Origin: JABDBE01 sp963832245
Lineage (GTDB): Bacteria; Acidobacteriota; Terriglobia; Terriglobales; Acidobacteriaceae
Direction: 5' to 3'
Length of the DNA stretch: 64,000 nucleotides
Assembly: GCA_963832245.1 (NCBI GenBank)
Contig: CAWHTG010000004.1
Location: 2,914,001 to 2,978,000, forward strand
The position numbers were made by a program, and so were the translations under genes. The notes under the pieces are model-generated. The model was given only the letters and a program-made list of their open reading frames with translations, searched no databases and was not told the DNA's origin. How positions within the stretch are numbered: the stretch's first letter is position 1; each line of letters opens with the position of its first letter. This document shows, in pieces, positions 41,548-51,070 of the stretch.

Positions 41548-43422
41548 CTACTCAACCGTTACTGACTTAGCCAGATTTCGTGGTTGATCCACGTCGCAGC
41601 CACGGCGGACCGCGATGTGATAGGCCAGCAGCTGAAGCGGAACGATCTCGAGAATGGGTAACAGTTCTTCGGGGGCGGGTGGAATGTAGAGCACGTGGTC
41701 AGCGGCTTCCTTGATCTCTTCATCGCCCTCCGTGGCCAGCGCGATGACGATGCCGGAGCGGGCTTTCACTTCTTTCAAATTTGAAATCGTCTTCTCGTAG
41801 CGCACCATCGACAGTTCATTGTTCGGGTCGCGAGTGGCTACAATTACGACTGGCAGATCCTCGTCGATCAGGGCGTTGGGGCCGTGTTTCATCTCGCCGG
41901 CGGGGTAACCTTCGGCGTGGATGTAGGAGACTTCTTTCAACTTCAATGCCCCTTCGAGTGCGATCGGATAATGAATGCCTCGCCCCAGGAACAGGAAATC
42001 CTGCGCGCGGACATACTGTTTTGCCAGCTGCTCACAATCTTCATCGTGCGTCAGCAGATGCTCAAGTTTGCCGGGAAGCAGCGTGAGTTCATGAACAGCC
42101 TTCGCGGCTTGTTCTTTATTCATGGTGCCGCGAACTTGCGCCAGATAGAGTGCGAATAAATAAAGAGCAGTGAGCTGGGCAGTGAACGCTTTCGTCGAGG
42201 CCACGCCAATTTCTGGACCCGCGTGCGTGTAAATGGTTCCGGCGGCCTCGCGCGTGATCATCGATCCCACGACGTTGCAAATGGCGAGCGTCTTCGATCC
42301 TCTGGCCTTGGCTTCACGTTGGGCTGCGATGGTGTCCGCGGTCTCACCGGATTGCGAAATCACCAGCGTGATCGTATCGGGAGCGACGATGGGATCGCGG
42401 TAGCGCCACTCGCTGGCATAATCGACCTCGACCGGGACGCGCGCCAGGCTTTCGATCATGAACTTGCCCGCCTGCCCCGCATGCCAACTGGTTCCGCAAG
42501 CCTCGATGTTGATCTTCTTGGCGGCTTTGAATTCCGCTTCGGTGATTTCCATCTCGTCGAGGAAGATGTGGCCGGTTTCCTGCGAGATGCGTCCCAGGGT
42601 GGTGTCACGAACCGCCCGAGGCTGTTCGTAGATCTCTTTCAGCATGAAATGCTTGAACCCACCTTTTTCGGCTTGTATTGGGTCCCAGGTGACGTGCTGG
42701 ATCTTGCGTTCGATGGGCTTTCCGTCGAAATCGGTGAGCTTTACGCCTTCGGGAGTCACGACCGCGAGATCTCCATCGCCGAGAAAGAATAGATCGCGGG
42801 TGTGATAGAGAATTGCCGGGACGTCGGAGGCTACGAAGAATTCATCCTTGCCTAAGCCAATCACTGCTGGTGGGCCGTTGCGCGCGGCGACGATTTTATT
42901 CGGCGAGTCGGCCGCGATCACCGCTAGCGCGAACACGCCGGTCAGTTGACCGACCGTCTTGCGCACGGCCTCTTCGAGCGACGGGCGATTTCCGTTGCCC
43001 GTCTTGAGGTAATACTTTTCGACCATGTGGGCGATGACTTCGGTATCGGTTTCAGTGGTGAATTTGTGGCCTTCTTCAATGAGCTTCTTCTTTAGCGCGA
43101 CGTAGTTTTCAATGATGCCGTTGTGTACCACGACAATCGTTCCAGTGCAGTCACGATGAGGATGCGCATTCTCTTCCGTCGGACGGCCGTGAGTGGCCCA
43201 GCGCGTGTGGCCAATACCGTAAGTGCCATCCAAAGGCTTAAGGCGGATAACTTCTTCGAGATTGCGCAGCTTGCCCTCGGCGCGGCGCACTTGCAGACCT
43301 TCGCCGTTGCCGCACACCGCGATTCCGGCGGAATCGTAGCCGCGATATTCCAGACGCCTTAGCCCGTCAATGATGACAGGGACGACGCTCTTCTTGCCCA
43401 CATATCCCACAATGCCGCACAT
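41548..43422 (-). CDS. glmS: Glutamine-fructose-6-phosphate aminotransferase
   Basis: 624 residues. MCGIVGYVG gives the catalytic N-terminal Cys of the glutaminase domain; then HTRWATHGRP and GIIENY. The two SIS domains include CGTSWHAGQAGKFMIE, SQSGETADTIAA, GRGIHYPIALEGALKLKEVSYIHAEGYPAGEMKHGP, ending with NLAKSVTVE. Makes glucosamine-6-phosphate for peptidoglycan. No glmS ribozyme pattern was noticed upstream. Confidence 0.98.
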   Translation of the reverse strand: MCGIVGYVGKKSVVPVIIDGLRRLEYRGYDSAGIAVCGNGEGLQVRRAEGKLRNLEEVIRLKPLDGTYGIGHTRWATHGRPTEENAHPHRDCTGTIVVVHNGIIENYVALKKKLIEEGHKFTTETDTEVIAHMVEKYYLKTGNGNRPSLEEAVRKTVGQLTGVFALAVIAADSPNKIVAARNGPPAVIGLGKDEFFVASDVPAILYHTRDLFFLGDGDLAVVTPEGVKLTDFDGKPIERKIQHVTWDPIQAEKGGFKHFMLKEIYEQPRAVRDTTLGRISQETGHIFLDEMEITEAEFKAAKKINIEACGTSWHAGQAGKFMIESLARVPVEVDYASEWRYRDPIVAPDTITLVISQSGETADTIAAQREAKARGSKTLAICNVVGSMITREAAGTIYTHAGPEIGVASTKAFTAQLTALYLFALYLAQVRGTMNKEQAAKAVHELTLLPGKLEHLLTHDEDCEQLAKQYVRAQDFLFLGRGIHYPIALEGALKLKEVSYIHAEGYPAGEMKHGPNALIDEDLPVVIVATRDPNNELSMVRYEKTISNLKEVKARSGIVIALATEGDEEIKEAADHVLYIPPAPEELLPILEIVPLQLLAYHIAVRRGCDVDQPRNLAKSVTVE

Positions 43423-43599
43423 ATCAGCTCCGATACTATTTCATAAACCGTTTTATGGCCGGGACGAGGCAGGTCCCTCAGGGACTGAAGCCAGAGTGTA
43501 TTTCAGGACTTTGCGGCGCGAGGGAACTCGTGCCTCCCGAAATTGGTTGGCTCCGGGGGAGTTTTTTTCGCAACCTCTGAAAGCCCCGCCCCTGCCATC

Positions 43600-43845
43600 T
43601 CAGCTCTCGATTGAGAAACGAAATTCTTCGATGACCGGGTTGGTTAGAACCTCTCGTGCCATGCGGCCAACTTCGGCTTCCGCTTCCGCCCGGGTGAGGC
43701 CGCCGTCCAGCGTGAGCTCGAAGTACTTTCCTTGGCGAACCTCTTCCAGGCCTTTGTAGCCCATTTTCTTGAGCGCGCCCTGGATCGTCTTTCCCTGGGG
43801 ATCCAAGACGCTCTTTTTCAGCGAAACATACACATAAGCTTTCAT
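43600..43845 (-). CDS. purS: Phosphoribosylformylglycinamidine synthase subunit PurS
   Basis: 81 residues with the PurS pattern: VYVSLKKSVLDPQGKTIQGALKKMGYKGLEEVRQGKYFEL and VGRMAREVLTNPVIEEFRFSIE. A small subunit of the three-part FGAM synthase that contacts PurL and PurQ. Neither of those genes is next to it, which is unusual but seen in other bacteria. Confidence 0.95.
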   Translation of the reverse strand: MKAYVYVSLKKSVLDPQGKTIQGALKKMGYKGLEEVRQGKYFELTLDGGLTRAEAEAEVGRMAREVLTNPVIEEFRFSIES

Positions 43846-43899
43846 GGGGGATTCCTCATTATACGTCAGGCTACCGGTGTCGCGCGGTGCACGGTCGGC

Positions 43900-44142
43900 T
43901 TAGACCAGTCGGGCAAGTTGCATGTCCAGATCTGCCAGCGCAGATTGGAGCATATCGCGATGGCGAGGGTTCTGGGCAGCTTCCAGTTGCTGGAGCACGC
44001 GCTGGCGGGACAGGATTAGGCTCTGCTTGCGGCGCTGGCTGGCCATTTGAGCGGGAGTCAGTGGCGGCTTGGCCGGTTTTGGAGCAGAAATTGCTTGAGC
44101 CTGCTGCTCCTCGACCGACTTACTTTCCCAACCTCGCGCCAC
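43900..44142 (-). CDS. Small hypothetical protein, possibly leaderless
   Basis: About 80 residues from GTG 44142 (VARGWESKSVEEQQ); the frame is open to 44268. The C-terminus is a charged helix, RQRVLQQLEAAQNPRHRDMLQSALADLDMQLARL, likely coiled coil. A perfect TATAAT lies at 44154-44149 on the minus strand, seven bases before the GTG, so the transcript may begin at the start codon. Function unknown. Confidence 0.6.
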   Translation of the reverse strand: MARGWESKSVEEQQAQAISAPKPAKPPLTPAQMASQRRKQSLILSRQRVLQQLEAAQNPRHRDMLQSALADLDMQLARLV

Positions 44143-44148
44143 CAGGAA

Positions 44149-44154
44149 ATTATA
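44149..44154 (-). promoter_or_regulatory. -10 element TATAAT for the small gene
   Basis: A perfect TATAAT on the minus strand with CTTGCT about 16 bases upstream as a weak -35. The predicted start of transcription is near the GTG at 44142, giving a leaderless or nearly leaderless message. Confidence 0.5.
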
Positions 44155-44340
44155 CCTGCTCAAGTCCCGGAGCAAGGCTGGCTTGTCCAAGTTTTGGACA
44201 TGACACGAAAAGTGCCAAGCTGGCACTAAAGATGCCGGAAACAAAATAAAGGCCTTGCTTGTGGGCAAATAGGGTTTATGATCTGCCTAATGTAGTACTG
44301 GAAGGTTTGCTCGAGGGGGGTTTTATGCGGACTATTGCAC

Positions 44341-46389
44341 ATGGACCCTAATCGCCACTTCGAAGCGGAAGAGATTGGTCGTTACGAGGCGCTGCTGCAG
44401 GTGGCGGACCTCGTAGTTCACAATCGCGATGTGCCTGAACTGTTGCCGGAGTTAGCGCAACGCTTGGGCAAAGTAGCATCTTTTGAAGTTGCCAGTTTTT
44501 CTCTCTACGATCCCGAAAAAAATGTGATGCGAATGCATCTTTGGGAAGGCAGTGACCGCCTTTCCGACTTGGCCGAATTGCCGGTGGAAGAATCCGCTTG
44601 TGGTTTCGCATGGCAAAAACAGGAGGCGATGGTGTGGTCCGACCTGCATCAGGAGACCCGGTTTCATCGTGCGGTCAATCTTCTCATAGAAAAGGGAGTG
44701 CGCTCCTACTGCACTCTACCCCTGACCACCGGGGAAAAGAAGCTGGGCGCGCTGGGGCTCGGCAGTTCCCGCCCCAACGCTTACGCTGCGGAGGATGTGG
44801 ACGTTCTGCGGCGAGTTGCCGAACTGGTGGCCCTGGGATTGGAAAACGCGATGACCCGCACCGCTTTCCTGGAAGAGAAGGAACGGCTGCAGATGCTGCT
44901 CGAGGTAGGTACGACTTTAATGTCCAACCTGGATGTGCAGGAATTGTTTCCGGCGATTTCAGTTCTGATTCGAAGAGTGGTCCGGCAGGACTATGCCAGC
45001 ATCGCTCTTTATGAAGAAGCCAATCAAGGTCTGCGGGTGTACGCTCTGGATTCTGCACTTGCAGATGAGCTGATCGCTCCCGATGCGGTAGTGCCCATCG
45101 TGGAGTCCGCCTCCGGACCGGGGTTCTTGAGGGGGGAGATCAAGGTCAGCAACTGCGCAGACTTGGTCGCTGTAAGTTCTCCGGTCGTGAGGCGAATGCT
45201 GGAGGTTGGAATTCGATCCTTTTGCTCTATTCCCCTGATCACTCGAAAGGGCAAACTGGGGACCCTGAATCTGGGCAGCACGACTGACCACACTTTTGGC
45301 CCGCAAGACGTCAGTTTTCTGAAGCAAGTCGCTGCGCAGGTAGCTCTCGCCCTCGATAATGCCCGGGCATACAAGGAAATCGAGGAGCACACGGACAAAC
45401 TAAAGAAAGAAAAGCTTTACCTGCAAGATGAGATCCGCTCCGTGCTCAACTTCGAGGAGATCGTGGGCGAAAGTCCGGCCCTTAAGCACGTACTGACCCA
45501 GGTGCACACCGTAGCCCCGCTCGATGCCACGGTGCTGATCCTGGGCGAGACCGGAACCGGCAAGGAGCTGATTGCTCGCGCCATTCACCGCATGAGTTCC
45601 CGGAAGGACAGCAGTTTCATTAAGCTGAACTGTGCTGCTATTCCCACAGGATTGCTGGAGAGCGAGCTTTTCGGGCACGAGAAAGGCGCGTTTACTGGCG
45701 CCATCAACGCAAAAATCGGGCGGCTCGAGCTGGCGGACAGAGGAACACTGTTTTTGGACGAGGTGGGTGATATTCCGCTGGAATTGCAACCAAAGCTGTT
45801 ACGGGTATTGCAGGATCAGGAATTTGAGAGGCTGGGCGGGGTTCGGACGATCCGAGTGAACATCCGCCTGATCGCCGCCACCAACCGGGATCTCGCCAAG
45901 AGCGTGGCTGCGCGGGAGTTCCGCAGCGACCTGTACTATCGTTTGCACGTTTTTCCCGTCCACATGCCGCCTTTGCGGGAGCGGGCAAAGGATATTGAGT
46001 TGCTCGTGCGTTACTTTGTCCAGAGATTTTCCCGCCGCATGAACAAGCAGATTGAAACCATTCCCACGGAGACTATGAATGCGCTAACCCGCTGGGAGTG
46101 GCCGGGAAATGTAAGAGAGTTGGAGAATTTTATCGAGAGATCGGTGATTCTCTCCGAGGGAACAGTTCTCAATGTTCCGCTGTCGGAGCTGAGAGCCGCT
46201 TACGTGGGCGCTCGTCACGATGCCACGCTGGAGAGTCTGGAGCGGGAGCACATCCTTCGCGTGTTACGCGAAACCGGCGGCGTGATTTCCGGTTTGCGTG
46301 GAGCGGCGGCCCGGCTGGGTATGAAGCGAACCACGCTGCAGTCCAGAATGCAGAAGATGGGAATCACCCGCGCCGACTACGAAAACTGA
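44341..46389 (+). CDS. GAF-domain sigma-54-dependent transcriptional activator
   Basis: About 682 residues from ATG 44341. Two GAF domains (about 20-170 and 180-350), a coiled linker, then the AAA+ sigma-54 interaction domain: GETGTGKELIARAIH, the sigma-54 loop GAFTGA, LFLDEVGDIPLELQPKLLRVLQ and RSDLYYRLHVFPVHMPPLRER. The C-terminal Fis-type helix-turn-helix is GAAARLGMKRTTLQSRMQKMGI. FhlA/NorR-like layout; the GAF ligand (gas or small molecule) is unknown. A candidate -24/-12 promoter lies downstream at 46540. Confidence 0.95.
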   Translation: MDPNRHFEAEEIGRYEALLQVADLVVHNRDVPELLPELAQRLGKVASFEVASFSLYDPEKNVMRMHLWEGSDRLSDLAELPVEESACGFAWQKQEAMVWSDLHQETRFHRAVNLLIEKGVRSYCTLPLTTGEKKLGALGLGSSRPNAYAAEDVDVLRRVAELVALGLENAMTRTAFLEEKERLQMLLEVGTTLMSNLDVQELFPAISVLIRRVVRQDYASIALYEEANQGLRVYALDSALADELIAPDAVVPIVESASGPGFLRGEIKVSNCADLVAVSSPVVRRMLEVGIRSFCSIPLITRKGKLGTLNLGSTTDHTFGPQDVSFLKQVAAQVALALDNARAYKEIEEHTDKLKKEKLYLQDEIRSVLNFEEIVGESPALKHVLTQVHTVAPLDATVLILGETGTGKELIARAIHRMSSRKDSSFIKLNCAAIPTGLLESELFGHEKGAFTGAINAKIGRLELADRGTLFLDEVGDIPLELQPKLLRVLQDQEFERLGGVRTIRVNIRLIAATNRDLAKSVAAREFRSDLYYRLHVFPVHMPPLRERAKDIELLVRYFVQRFSRRMNKQIETIPTETMNALTRWEWPGNVRELENFIERSVILSEGTVLNVPLSELRAAYVGARHDATLESLEREHILRVLRETGGVISGLRGAAARLGMKRTTLQSRMQKMGITRADYEN

Positions 46390-46709
46390 AGTAGTCCAGC
46401 ATCATGTTCCCGGATCGACCGACGATATGTCGGCATTCATGCCGTAGACTCGGCAGTTTTGCTCTCAAAATTGTGCATTCCGTCATTGCCATCCCCTAAT
46501 TCCTTAGTCTTTGCCGCGAGTTGCGGCCCGGCTCGAGTTTGGCATGCGGGCTGCGAAGGCAGCGTCGAGCAAACTCGTGAACCCATGGTTACACGGGTTG
46601 CTCAGATCTCAGATTGAGGTTAATGCGATCGGGAGATTTCAGTCGCACGGCTGTGTAGCGCCCATCCCCGAGGATGCTTACGCAGGTTCGAGGAGGAGAG
46701 GAGAATTCC
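46390..46709. other. Intergenic stretch upstream of the crp-like gene
   Basis: No separate gene supported. It contains a candidate sigma-54 promoter at 46540-46555 and a very strong purine-rich ribosome site at 46691-46703 just before the TTG start of the regulator. Confidence 0.45.
46540..46555 (+). promoter_or_regulatory. Candidate sigma-54 (-24/-12) promoter
   Basis: TTGGCATGCGGGCTGC has the invariant GG-N10-GC spacing and TTGGCA/TGC core of sigma-54 sites. It lies between a sigma-54 activator gene and the Crp-like gene, a sensible place. The match is moderate and one such site is expected by chance in many kilobases. Confidence 0.35.
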
Positions 46710-47840
46710 TTGCTCATCCAACTTGGCGCTGCACGAGCTCGCGGAGGGGTCGACGTAACCGGTCCGAGGCCTCCGTTTCCGATACTGGTCCAAACTGCTT
46801 CAGCAAAATCGCAGGACGTAGCGAAGCCCAAGCTCCAAGAAAGCCATGCCCAGGAGCTCAGTGGACGGGTCGATCCGTTGTACGTGTTTTCTTGTGGAGT
46901 GTTGTGGCATCAACACAGAGACGCGACTGCCGGTTGGGATTTGATCCAATTCTTGCGATCGCCGGACAGAGAGGTACGGGCCATGGCCGCCGCTTTACTG
47001 GCCAAAACGGAGCACGCCCGCCTTTTGGTTCGCGATCTGCGCCGCGCTCGGGCTCACGTTCCCACGCCAGCGGCGCGCAATGCGCCTCATCCTCGTGGTC
47101 AGGCGCCAAGCAAGGTTGCTGAAATGAATACACCATACGGCTTGGAAATCGTCGAGAGCTGTCTGACCTGTAAGTTACGGAGAGATCCCTGGTTCTGCTG
47201 TCTCTCCACCAATGTCCTGAAATTGGTGAGCGCAGCCAGCCATTTGAGCACGTATCCCGGCAATGCCGTCCTGTTCGTCGAAGGGCAGATGCCGCGCGGA
47301 GCCTTTGTATTGTGCTCGGGCAAGGCGAAGCTATCGACTACTTCGCGCGAGGGTAAAGTGCTCATTTTGAAAATCGCCGAAGCGGGCGAGGTGCTGGGGC
47401 TGAGCGCAGTAATTGCGGGTGAACCCTATGAACTCACCGCGGAGACGGCTGGACCGTGCCAGGTAAACTTCGTCGAACGTGAGACCCTGATTCAGTTGAT
47501 GGAACAGAACGGGGAGTTGGGCCTGCATGCCTCGCAAGCGCTCAGCCGCGAATTCCAATCGGCGTACCGGGACATTCATGACTTGGTGCTGGCTCGTTCG
47601 TCCGCGGGCAAGCTGGCAAGATTGCTGCTATCGTGGACGCCCAATCGAGAACAGTTTGAGCCACCGGAAATTCGTATCCGGGCAAGCCTGACCCACGAAG
47701 AGATGGCGCAAATGATCGGCTCCTCGCGCGAGACCGTCACCCGGTTACTAAGTGATCTTAAAAAGAAAGAACTTATCCGCTTGGACGGATCCACGCTGGT
47801 AATTCGCAATCGTACGGCGTTGGAAGCGTTGGCTGTATAG
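46710..47840 (+). CDS. Crp/Fnr-family regulator with unusual N-terminal extension
   Basis: About 376 residues from TTG 46710, six bases after AGGAGGAGAGGAG; the usual Crp length is about 230. Residues before about 140 are not Crp: GWDLIQFLRSPDREVRAMAAALL looks like a HEAT-type repeat. Then ESCLTCKLRRDPWFC gives Fnr-like cysteines, the cNMP-binding barrel follows (GNAVLFVEGQMPRGAFVLCSGKAKLS), and the helix-turn-helix is SLTHEEMAQMIGSSRETVTRLLSDLKKKELI. An internal start at 47124 could give a normal-sized form. Confidence 0.8.
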   Translation: MLIQLGAARARGGVDVTGPRPPFPILVQTASAKSQDVAKPKLQESHAQELSGRVDPLYVFSCGVLWHQHRDATAGWDLIQFLRSPDREVRAMAAALLAKTEHARLLVRDLRRARAHVPTPAARNAPHPRGQAPSKVAEMNTPYGLEIVESCLTCKLRRDPWFCCLSTNVLKLVSAASHLSTYPGNAVLFVEGQMPRGAFVLCSGKAKLSTTSREGKVLILKIAEAGEVLGLSAVIAGEPYELTAETAGPCQVNFVERETLIQLMEQNGELGLHASQALSREFQSAYRDIHDLVLARSSAGKLARLLLSWTPNREQFEPPEIRIRASLTHEEMAQMIGSSRETVTRLLSDLKKKELIRLDGSTLVIRNRTALEALAV

Positions 47841-47857
47841 TGACGGATACAGCCGCG

Positions 47858-47890
47858 GTAGACGGCCGGCTCTCCTCCCCGGCCGTCTAC
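47858..47890. terminator. Bidirectional terminator between convergent genes
   Basis: GTAGACGGCCGG and CCGGCCGTCTAC form a 12-pair stem with a short loop, followed by CTTT. It lies between the stop of the Crp-like gene and the stop of the TonB receptor gene on the other strand. Confidence 0.8.
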
Positions 47891-47906
47891 CTTTGACCAT
47901 ACTCTC

Positions 47907-50684
47907 CTAGAAGTGAAACCCTAATTCGGCAGTCAACGCGCGCGGCGTGACGTAGTGCGTGCCGCTGAAGGTGGAGAAAAAGTTGTACAACGCCACCCGG
48001 TTGGTCAAGTTGATGGCCGTGAGGCGCAGGCTCCACTTGTAACGCTCAGCGCGGAAGAGATTGTCGTCTCCGACGCTGAGGTCAAATAGGCTTCTGGGTG
48101 CAATCCTCTGCGGATTGTGGTCGTCGTTCTCTGTTCCCGGAGCCGGGATCTTGACATAAAGCGATCCTAACCCCGCCGCGCTGCAGGTGGCGAGCGCTGT
48201 CCCAAAAGGAGAGGGCGCAGCCAGTTGACCGTTGCAGGTTAACCCCGCCTGAAATTCCTGGTCCGCGGTCAGAGGCAACCCGGTGACATTGTTCACCAAG
48301 GCCACTTGGCCGCTGGGAATGTTCGCCCCTCCTCCGTCTGCGACAGGGGTCGAGCCGAAGCAGGTTGCGGTGGGCGCAGAGCATGGTACTGCTCCGGCGA
48401 CCAAGCCGCTGTCATACCTCCAGTTGAAGCCAAGCCACGGCCCGTCTTTCCAGGGCTGGTACTGGATGTGGGTCGTCTGATTGAATTTTTCGTCATGGTC
48501 AATGCGGAAGACGTTAGGTGCGGGCAGAAAGGGAACGCCACCGACTTGTGGCGGGAAGAAGCGCGCGGCCACGCTCGACATTACCACGAGTGCAGAAAGC
48601 CCGTGATAGTTCGGAACGCTTACACGGAGCGTGTATCCAGGGATTTTCGAGTTATGCCACTCGATCGGAAACGCAATCGGTGAGGCGGCCACTACGCCGA
48701 AGTCGTAAGCGCCGTGAGTGTATTTCCAGATGTACTCGCCGTCTACGACCACATACTTCCCGAAGGCCTGCTGAATGCCGGCGTGGAATTCGTTGCGCCA
48801 CCCCGGACGAATAGGCCCACTGACACAGGGAATATTCGGAGGCGGCACCATGAAGGCAATAACGGGGTTGCTGCATCCGGTGCTGGCAATGACTAGATTT
48901 TCGTTGAACGGAGATTCCAGCGTTCGCGCGTAAGAAATTCGCAACACTGTATTGCTCGGTTTGACGTTGTAGGCAATACCGAGGCGTGGCTCCGGTTGGC
49001 CATCCTTGACAAACCCGTCGTAGATGTCTCCGCGAAGCCCGAGGTTGAACGCCCAACTTCCCTTGGTGATCGAGTCCTGGACGTAAAGCGCGGTCTCCTT
49101 TATATCTGTGTGGCCGTGAAAATTGAACGGAGTTCCTCCGCGAGTCAAGTCGCTGGCAGCAAGAATTGTGCATGGAGGGCCAGTCGGCTGGTGGGTTACG
49201 GGATCCAGACAGGAGGTACCTGTTATTGGCAGTCCGGTGGCAGGATCAAGTTGGTTAAACAGGTTTAAGAAGCCTGGATCAACCGTGCCCAGCGTATCGT
49301 TTTCCGTCAGGAACGTTTGTTCGTAGGTAACTCCTGCCTTGATGTTGTGGACGTCCTTCACGTACGAAACATCCGCCCGGATACCGGCATTCGTAAGTTT
49401 CCGGTCCTGGATGATGGTTTGAGCCTGCAAGTCGGGGGAAAAGTCCGCGAACGGGTCGGCGCTTGGGTAGTAGTTAAACTGATCTCTCCGAACAAAAGCG
49501 CCAACCGTCAGTACTGCCGCCGAGTTGAGCACGTGCGTCCAGGATGGCGCGATGTTGAATGTTCCGATCTTCGAGCGCTGATCCGTCTGGCCGAGAAGAG
49601 CGCCGGTTAGAGGATTGAGAGCTTGACCGGCGGAATTACAGGTGAATCCTGCGTTGCAGATATGAAATTGCTGGTCGTAGGTATTGGGGTTTTGAAACCA
49701 GGAACGCGAATAGGCGAGGTTCAAGTGAAGTGAATCGGCCGGCGTCAACTGGTAGTCTACACGGTCGAATGCGTTTTCCTCGTTGCCTTTATCGTGCATC
49801 ACTTCGAACTCGGGCGGGTCGAGGAATCGGCCGCTGTTCAGCCCGTTGACGGAAATAAAATTTCCCCACTTCTGGCCGCCGTAGGCAAGATCGAAACCCA
49901 GGTTGGAAGTGCCAAAGGATCCGTAGGAGGCAGTCACGCTACCGTGAGGCGTAGTAACCCCTTGACCTGAGCGCGTCGTGGCTACAATTACTAAGCTCGT
50001 CTTGCCTCCAAATTCGGCGGGCGGTGCGCCTTGGATGACCTCCAGCGACTGAATTGAATCTACTGGAACCTGATTTGAAAAGACTTTGCTCTGCTGGTCG
50101 GTGATCGGCTGACCGTCAATCGAGAACGAATTCTCCGCGTGATCTCCTAACCCATGAAACAGGCCGTTCGAGTCTGCGGCAACTCCGGGTGTGGCGAGCG
50201 TAACTAGCGAACTCACCGATGACGATGCACTTTCCAGTGGAATTTTGTCGAACAATTCGCGATCGACGTCAGTGTGAGCCGTGGGATCGTTTTCCACCAG
50301 ATCTCCGCCGGCCTCGACCGTAACGCTCTCTGCAGATGCGCCTACCTTGAGGTTGATCTTGACATCCAAAGGAACCGAGGATCGAACTTCAACGTCTTGA
50401 GCATAAGCAGCAAATCCCGCACTGGTCACGCTTAAATGGTAGGGATTGAATGGGACGTTCGCGAAGCTGAACCTTCCAGAACTATCAGTGATGGCCGATC
50501 GGTCATAGTGGCTGACCGGGTTATGAATTTCAACCGTTGCATTCGGAACGACGGCGCCGGAGGAATCCAGGACCGTGCCGCTGATGGATGCAGAATTGGA
50601 CTGCGCGTGGACACCCAGACCGAGTGCCAAACAGAAAATCACTAAAAAAGCCGGATGAAGCGACTTCCGGTAAGAAGCCAGCAT
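47907..50684 (-). CDS. TonB-dependent outer-membrane receptor with carboxypeptidase-regulatory N-terminal domain
   Basis: About 925 residues from ATG 50684 with GGAGGAATTC upstream. Signal peptide (PAFLVIFCLALGLGVHAQ), a CarboxypepD_reg domain (SISGTVLDSSGAVVPNATVEIHN, DSSGRFSFANVPFNPYHLSV), a TonB plug (VDSIQSLEVIQGAPPAEFGGKTSLVIVATT), then a 22-strand-type barrel ending in a terminal Phe (ALTAELGFHF). It is the last gene after the metal genes, so a metal complex is the likely cargo, but this is inference. Confidence 0.9.
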   Translation of the reverse strand: MLASYRKSLHPAFLVIFCLALGLGVHAQSNSASISGTVLDSSGAVVPNATVEIHNPVSHYDRSAITDSSGRFSFANVPFNPYHLSVTSAGFAAYAQDVEVRSSVPLDVKINLKVGASAESVTVEAGGDLVENDPTAHTDVDRELFDKIPLESASSSVSSLVTLATPGVAADSNGLFHGLGDHAENSFSIDGQPITDQQSKVFSNQVPVDSIQSLEVIQGAPPAEFGGKTSLVIVATTRSGQGVTTPHGSVTASYGSFGTSNLGFDLAYGGQKWGNFISVNGLNSGRFLDPPEFEVMHDKGNEENAFDRVDYQLTPADSLHLNLAYSRSWFQNPNTYDQQFHICNAGFTCNSAGQALNPLTGALLGQTDQRSKIGTFNIAPSWTHVLNSAAVLTVGAFVRRDQFNYYPSADPFADFSPDLQAQTIIQDRKLTNAGIRADVSYVKDVHNIKAGVTYEQTFLTENDTLGTVDPGFLNLFNQLDPATGLPITGTSCLDPVTHQPTGPPCTILAASDLTRGGTPFNFHGHTDIKETALYVQDSITKGSWAFNLGLRGDIYDGFVKDGQPEPRLGIAYNVKPSNTVLRISYARTLESPFNENLVIASTGCSNPVIAFMVPPPNIPCVSGPIRPGWRNEFHAGIQQAFGKYVVVDGEYIWKYTHGAYDFGVVAASPIAFPIEWHNSKIPGYTLRVSVPNYHGLSALVVMSSVAARFFPPQVGGVPFLPAPNVFRIDHDEKFNQTTHIQYQPWKDGPWLGFNWRYDSGLVAGAVPCSAPTATCFGSTPVADGGGANIPSGQVALVNNVTGLPLTADQEFQAGLTCNGQLAAPSPFGTALATCSAAGLGSLYVKIPAPGTENDDHNPQRIAPRSLFDLSVGDDNLFRAERYKWSLRLTAINLTNRVALYNFFSTFSGTHYVTPRALTAELGFHF

Positions 50685-50766
50685 GAATTCCTCCAAAACG
50701 ATTGATGCAAGAGATCAGGAACACGTTCCGTGGGATACGAACCCACCTATACGCAACTGAATCTGA

Positions 50767-51039
50767 TCATTGGACGTCAGGAGGTGGACGGACACATAGG
50801 GCAAAGGCAAGCAGGTGTTGTTGTGCAGAAAGTTGCTTCGGCCGAAAAGTGGCGACGGGAACGAAAAACGCACTGGGCAAGAAAGAAGGAGCCTGGGGGG
50901 AAGCTGAATGGGCGGCAATACAGACCGTACACTTTGCCTCTTCGGCTGCACTCGAGTGATGATGCGCAGCAAATGCTAATGCTGAGCACAACGTCAGCAA
51001 TAGACACAGCCAAGCTATCGGTTTCGAGATCGACCGCAT
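50767..51039 (-). CDS. DUF2946-like exported protein
   Basis: About 90 residues from ATG 51039. Signal peptide (IAWLCLLLTLCSALAFA) then HHHSSAAEEAKCTVCIAAHSAS, with a His cluster and a CxxC pair typical of DUF2946-type proteins, which occur near TonB receptors and copper or other metal genes. Possibly a periplasmic metal-handling protein. Confidence 0.72.
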   Translation of the reverse strand: MRSISKPIAWLCLLLTLCSALAFAAHHHSSAAEEAKCTVCIAAHSASPQAPSFLPSAFFVPVATFRPKQLSAQQHLLAFALCVRPPPDVQ

Positions 51040-51070
51040 AACGACCAAACTATCAAGACGTTACTTGAAT

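Noticed and set aside
43423..43599. glmS ribozyme or riboswitch upstream of glmS
   Set aside because: Only a GGGACTGAAGCC-type repeat with a TCCCTCAGGGA hairpin is seen; no pseudoknotted ribozyme pattern could be drawn.
46511..47122. 203-codon plus-strand frame before the crp-like gene
   Set aside because: Arg/Ser-rich and overlapping the HEAT-like part of the Crp frame, which has a better ribosome site.
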